Part shown: in pieces, positions 61,959-64,000 of the stretch | Layout: every line of letters starts with the position of its first letter | Numbering within the stretch: position 1 is the first letter of the stretch | Source of the DNA: Oligoflexus tunisiensis | Lineage (GTDB): Bacteria; Bdellovibrionota_B; Oligoflexia; Oligoflexales; Oligoflexaceae | DNA length: 64,000 nt | Direction of reading: 5' to 3' | Assembly: GCF_001748245.1 (NCBI RefSeq) | Contig: NZ_BDFO01000001.1 | Location: 5,435,778 to 5,499,777 of the forward strand | The notes under the pieces: generated by a model | Database searches by the model: none | The model's input: the letters and a program-made list of their open reading frames with translations, nothing else | Told to the model about the DNA's origin: nothing | Position numbers and translations under genes: made by a program

Positions 61959-62930
61959 TTAGTGAATCTCACTGATGCCGTCTGACTGAGGGGTACAGAT
62001 CGCCGTTTGCATGGCCATATTCAGGTGCTGTTCAAAAGCGAAGATCGGTTTGGTCAGCGCTTCACCCACGAAATAGGGATAGATTGCTTTGCCAAAATCC
62101 ACTCCTGAACCTTTTTTCCGTTTAAAAATAGCGCCCGCAAAGAAGTAAAAATAAGCTGGGAAAGCCCCGTACGGCAGATACTGGTCCACAATAAATCCGC
62201 TTTTTCTCAACATGGTCAATAAGGATTTACGATCAAAGAGAAGAGTATGCTGCGGCGCCTGCAGGCCAGGCCACCGTTCCTTGAAGAACTGAAAGGAAAG
62301 GCTGTCCAGCCTGGGAACTTCAAGAATGAGTTTGCCACTCGGCTTGAGGAGCTTTCGGATTTGCGCCAGAGTCTCAACAGGCCTATAATCATGCTCCAGA
62401 AAATGCCACATCGTGACGAGATCAAAACTTGACATCTCCAAATTTTGATCGAACAGGGTTCCATTCAGAAATCGTGCTTTTGCGAATGCTGGGCTCTGTG
62501 ACAAATCCTTGAAGTCCACGCCCGTGCCCATGGCCCCGGTCTCGTTATGCACCTTCTCCAGGAACGTTCCAGCTCCGCAGCCGATATCCAGAACCTGACT
62601 CGAAGCATCCAGTTCCACATGCTTTCGTACAATGGCCCATTTATCCCGATCATGCTTGCCCATGCGGGAATTATAGAACCTTGTGAGGATGCCCCAGTTG
62701 GTTTTCTTGCGATGGGCAATGTATTCCTCGTCATAGAAAGCACCGATTTCGTCAAATACGATACGCGGATGCTGGTAGGCTAAACCGCAGGAACGGCAGC
62801 GCACAAAGTGAAAGGTGCCGGCCTTTCCGCTTAGATCATCCTGAGCTTGAAGGAACGGTCTGTGATTTTCGGAGTCGCATAGGTAGCACGCGACGTCTTC
62901 AAAGGTGTACGTGGATTCTGTATTCAGCAT
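61959..62930 (-). CDS. Class I SAM methyltransferase with a zinc ribbon
   Basis: 323 residues. N-terminal four-Cys zinc ribbon (CYLCDSENH and CRSCGLAY), then a Rossmann methyltransferase with motif I (VLDIGCGAGTFLEKV) and the acidic loop (GTGVDFKDL), plus a WHFLEHDY motif. Relatives act on sugars or lipids. The gene lies 17 nt from the UbiA-like gene and 15 nt from the acyltransferase gene. Confidence 0.88.
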   Translation of the reverse strand: MLNTESTYTFEDVACYLCDSENHRPFLQAQDDLSGKAGTFHFVRCRSCGLAYQHPRIVFDEIGAFYDEEYIAHRKKTNWGILTRFYNSRMGKHDRDKWAIVRKHVELDASSQVLDIGCGAGTFLEKVHNETGAMGTGVDFKDLSQSPAFAKARFLNGTLFDQNLEMSSFDLVTMWHFLEHDYRPVETLAQIRKLLKPSGKLILEVPRLDSLSFQFFKERWPGLQAPQHTLLFDRKSLLTMLRKSGFIVDQYLPYGAFPAYFYFFAGAIFKRKKGSGVDFGKAIYPYFVGEALTKPIFAFEQHLNMAMQTAICTPQSDGISEIH

Positions 62931-62947
62931 AACGAAACCTTTCCAAA

Positions 62948-63664
62948 TTAAAGTCGTTGGTTAAAGAGGCTGGTTGCGATCAACGCAGCGCTCACATGAG
63001 CCATTGCTGAAGTCATGAAGCGACGCGTTCGGGTCCTGTCCATGTTCGAATGGAGCCTGAGCAGACTAAGGCTGACACAGAAACTGGCTGCAGTGAACAG
63101 AGTCATGTTTTGCAGGTGGGTTAAGCCCAGAGGAGCGATGGCCAGGATTCCATAGTAAAAGCGAGCGGAATGGTTTTGAAAAGCGTCATGCCCCAATTCG
63201 AATGCCCCGGCGCTGGCTGCAACCAGAAAAACATGCAAAAGAATCTTGTGTGGATCAGCCATGGCCATATGATCAATCAACGCCACAAGACAACAGTATT
63301 TTGCGAAGGGCGGGAAGAAAGGCAATTGGAAAAGCAAAAACAGGAGATAGAGCCACCCGCTCCAGGGGCCGAAACGAAGGATCATAACGCTGTTCAGGAG
63401 CAGGAGCAAGCAACAGACTTGAATCGGAACAATCAGAGACGAGAGACCGGCAAGAGCGCGATCCGGATGCTGTCTGGCGTCCGTACGATGCGACCAAAGA
63501 TCGTCACCTAGACGGCTTTGCAAAAGCAGGCTCAAAGTCCAAAGGCACAGCCAGGCAGGCTGAAATCCCAGGACCGGTCCGCTCAGCATCAACGCAAACG
63601 GCCCATAGTGCCGGAGAGGGAAGCGCTCGCTCCTCCAGCGACAAAGGACTCGGAGTTGGTCCAT
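62948..63664 (-). CDS. UbiA-like membrane prenyltransferase
   Basis: 238 residues with six or seven hydrophobic helices. A first Asp-rich motif RLGDDLWSHRTDARQHPDRAL resembles the UbiA NDxxDxxxD-type site. The second Asp motif is not clear (LIDHMAMADPH), so activity on a polyprenyl diphosphate is uncertain. It overlaps the preceding gene by 76 nt. Confidence 0.55.
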   Translation of the reverse strand: MDQLRVLCRWRSERFPLRHYGPFALMLSGPVLGFQPAWLCLWTLSLLLQSRLGDDLWSHRTDARQHPDRALAGLSSLIVPIQVCCLLLLLNSVMILRFGPWSGWLYLLFLLFQLPFFPPFAKYCCLVALIDHMAMADPHKILLHVFLVAASAGAFELGHDAFQNHSARFYYGILAIAPLGLTHLQNMTLFTAASFCVSLSLLRLHSNMDRTRTRRFMTSAMAHVSAALIATSLFNQRL

Positions 63665-64000
63665 CGAATCATCCCTTTGAGACCGTCGACTTCGATTTCC
63701 ATTCCATCCTGTAAATCTTCCGTAATGTCCCGCAGACCCACGACAGCAGGAATGCCCAGCTCACGGGCAACGATCGCACCATGGGAGAGCATGCCTCCTC
63801 GTTCCACCACCAATGCAGCAGCTCGTCCCATCGCCACGATCCACCCCGGATCGGTTTCCCGGGTCACCAGTATTTCCCCTGACTTCAGCTTGTGGCATTC
63901 TTCAGTGGAACGGAGAATACGGATACGTCCCTTCACAAATCCGCTGGAGGCTGGGAGCCCAAAACGCTGCTGCCACGCGCCCTGCCTATGCATATTCGCA
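63589..64000 (-). CDS. PEP-utilising enzyme mobile-domain protein, 5' end outside the window
   Basis: The frame is open to the right edge. The visible C-terminal part has the phosphohistidine mobile-domain motif: VVERGGMLSHGAIVARELG IPAVVG, with the His that carries phosphate in PEP synthase and pyruvate phosphate dikinase-type enzymes. The upstream nucleotide-binding domain is off the window. It leads the UbiA-methyltransferase-acyltransferase run and overlaps the UbiA-like gene, which suggests one pathway. Confidence 0.75.
   Translation of the reverse strand, partial: ANMHRQGAWQQRFGLPASSGFVKGRIRILRSTEECHKLKSGEILVTRETDPGWIVAMGRAAALVVERGGMLSHGAIVARELGIPAVVGLRDITEDLQDGMEIEVDGLKGMIRWTNSESFVAGGASASLSGTMGRLR

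Overview
The window looks like a chromosomal segment of a Gram-negative bacterium of the Bdellovibrionota/Oligoflexia or deltaproteobacterial type. This is an inference from content: many secreted lipoproteins with lipoboxes, small outer-membrane barrels, a Kelch fragment, a WD-like propeller lipoprotein, a DUF4105 protein, 7TMR-DISM and PAS sensor kinases, HD-GYP/GGDEF proteins, and no sign of Gram-positive or archaeal genes. No ribosomal RNA, CRISPR array, phage or plasmid backbone was seen. One intact tRNA (Leu, UAA) is present.

Layout. 1-10.9 kb: the end of an unknown gene, hemJ, two large minus-strand lipoproteins (a propeller and a di-haem one), a short ribosome-hibernation-like protein, a degenerate receiver-GGDEF protein, an outer-membrane protein, an HD-GYP protein, and a tightly overlapping trio ending in a matrixin metalloprotease. 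10.9-20.7 kb: an accessory stretch between tRNA-Leu and a decayed tRNA-Leu copy. It holds a truncated Kelch gene, lipoproteins, a Thr/Ser-rich repeat protein, DUF4105, an alpha/beta hydrolase, a broken IS630-type transposase and a Fic protein. It is followed by a decayed copy of a promoter/operator whose intact version lies at 50.3 kb. 20.7-37.4 kb: mixed metabolic and regulatory genes (PhoD-like phosphatase, a secreted caspase-fold-like protein, GlxA/AraC regulator, thioesterase, LysR plus intradiol dioxygenase, MocR plus DUF2917, acyl-CoA dehydrogenase, FAS1, transglutaminase, PQQ-type sugar dehydrogenase plus cupin, enoyl-CoA hydratase), with one frameshifted pseudogene at 23.1-23.6 kb.

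37.4-42.1 kb is the most striking unit: an ECF sigma factor, a membrane-anchored putative anti-sigma protein, a secreted caspase-like/beta-barrel protein and a regulatory-domain lipoprotein, joined by a 4-nt overlap and gaps of 0 and 11 nt. 42.3-50.9 kb holds a VOC protein with a basic tail, a solute-binding protein beside a PAS hybrid kinase, a natural fusion of a beta-helix protein with a di-haem cytochrome, and a divergent TetR/fatty-acid-hydroxylase pair. 51-64 kb holds a likely haem-oxygenase-fold diiron protein overlapping a cysteine-hydrolase-like lipoprotein, an RCC1-like and a giant coiled-coil lipoprotein, a 7TMR-DISM/Hpt/CheA-type kinase, and an operon of acyltransferase, methyltransferase, UbiA-like and PEP-mobile-domain genes that runs off the right edge.

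All calls come from reading sequence and motifs by eye; no database search was possible.
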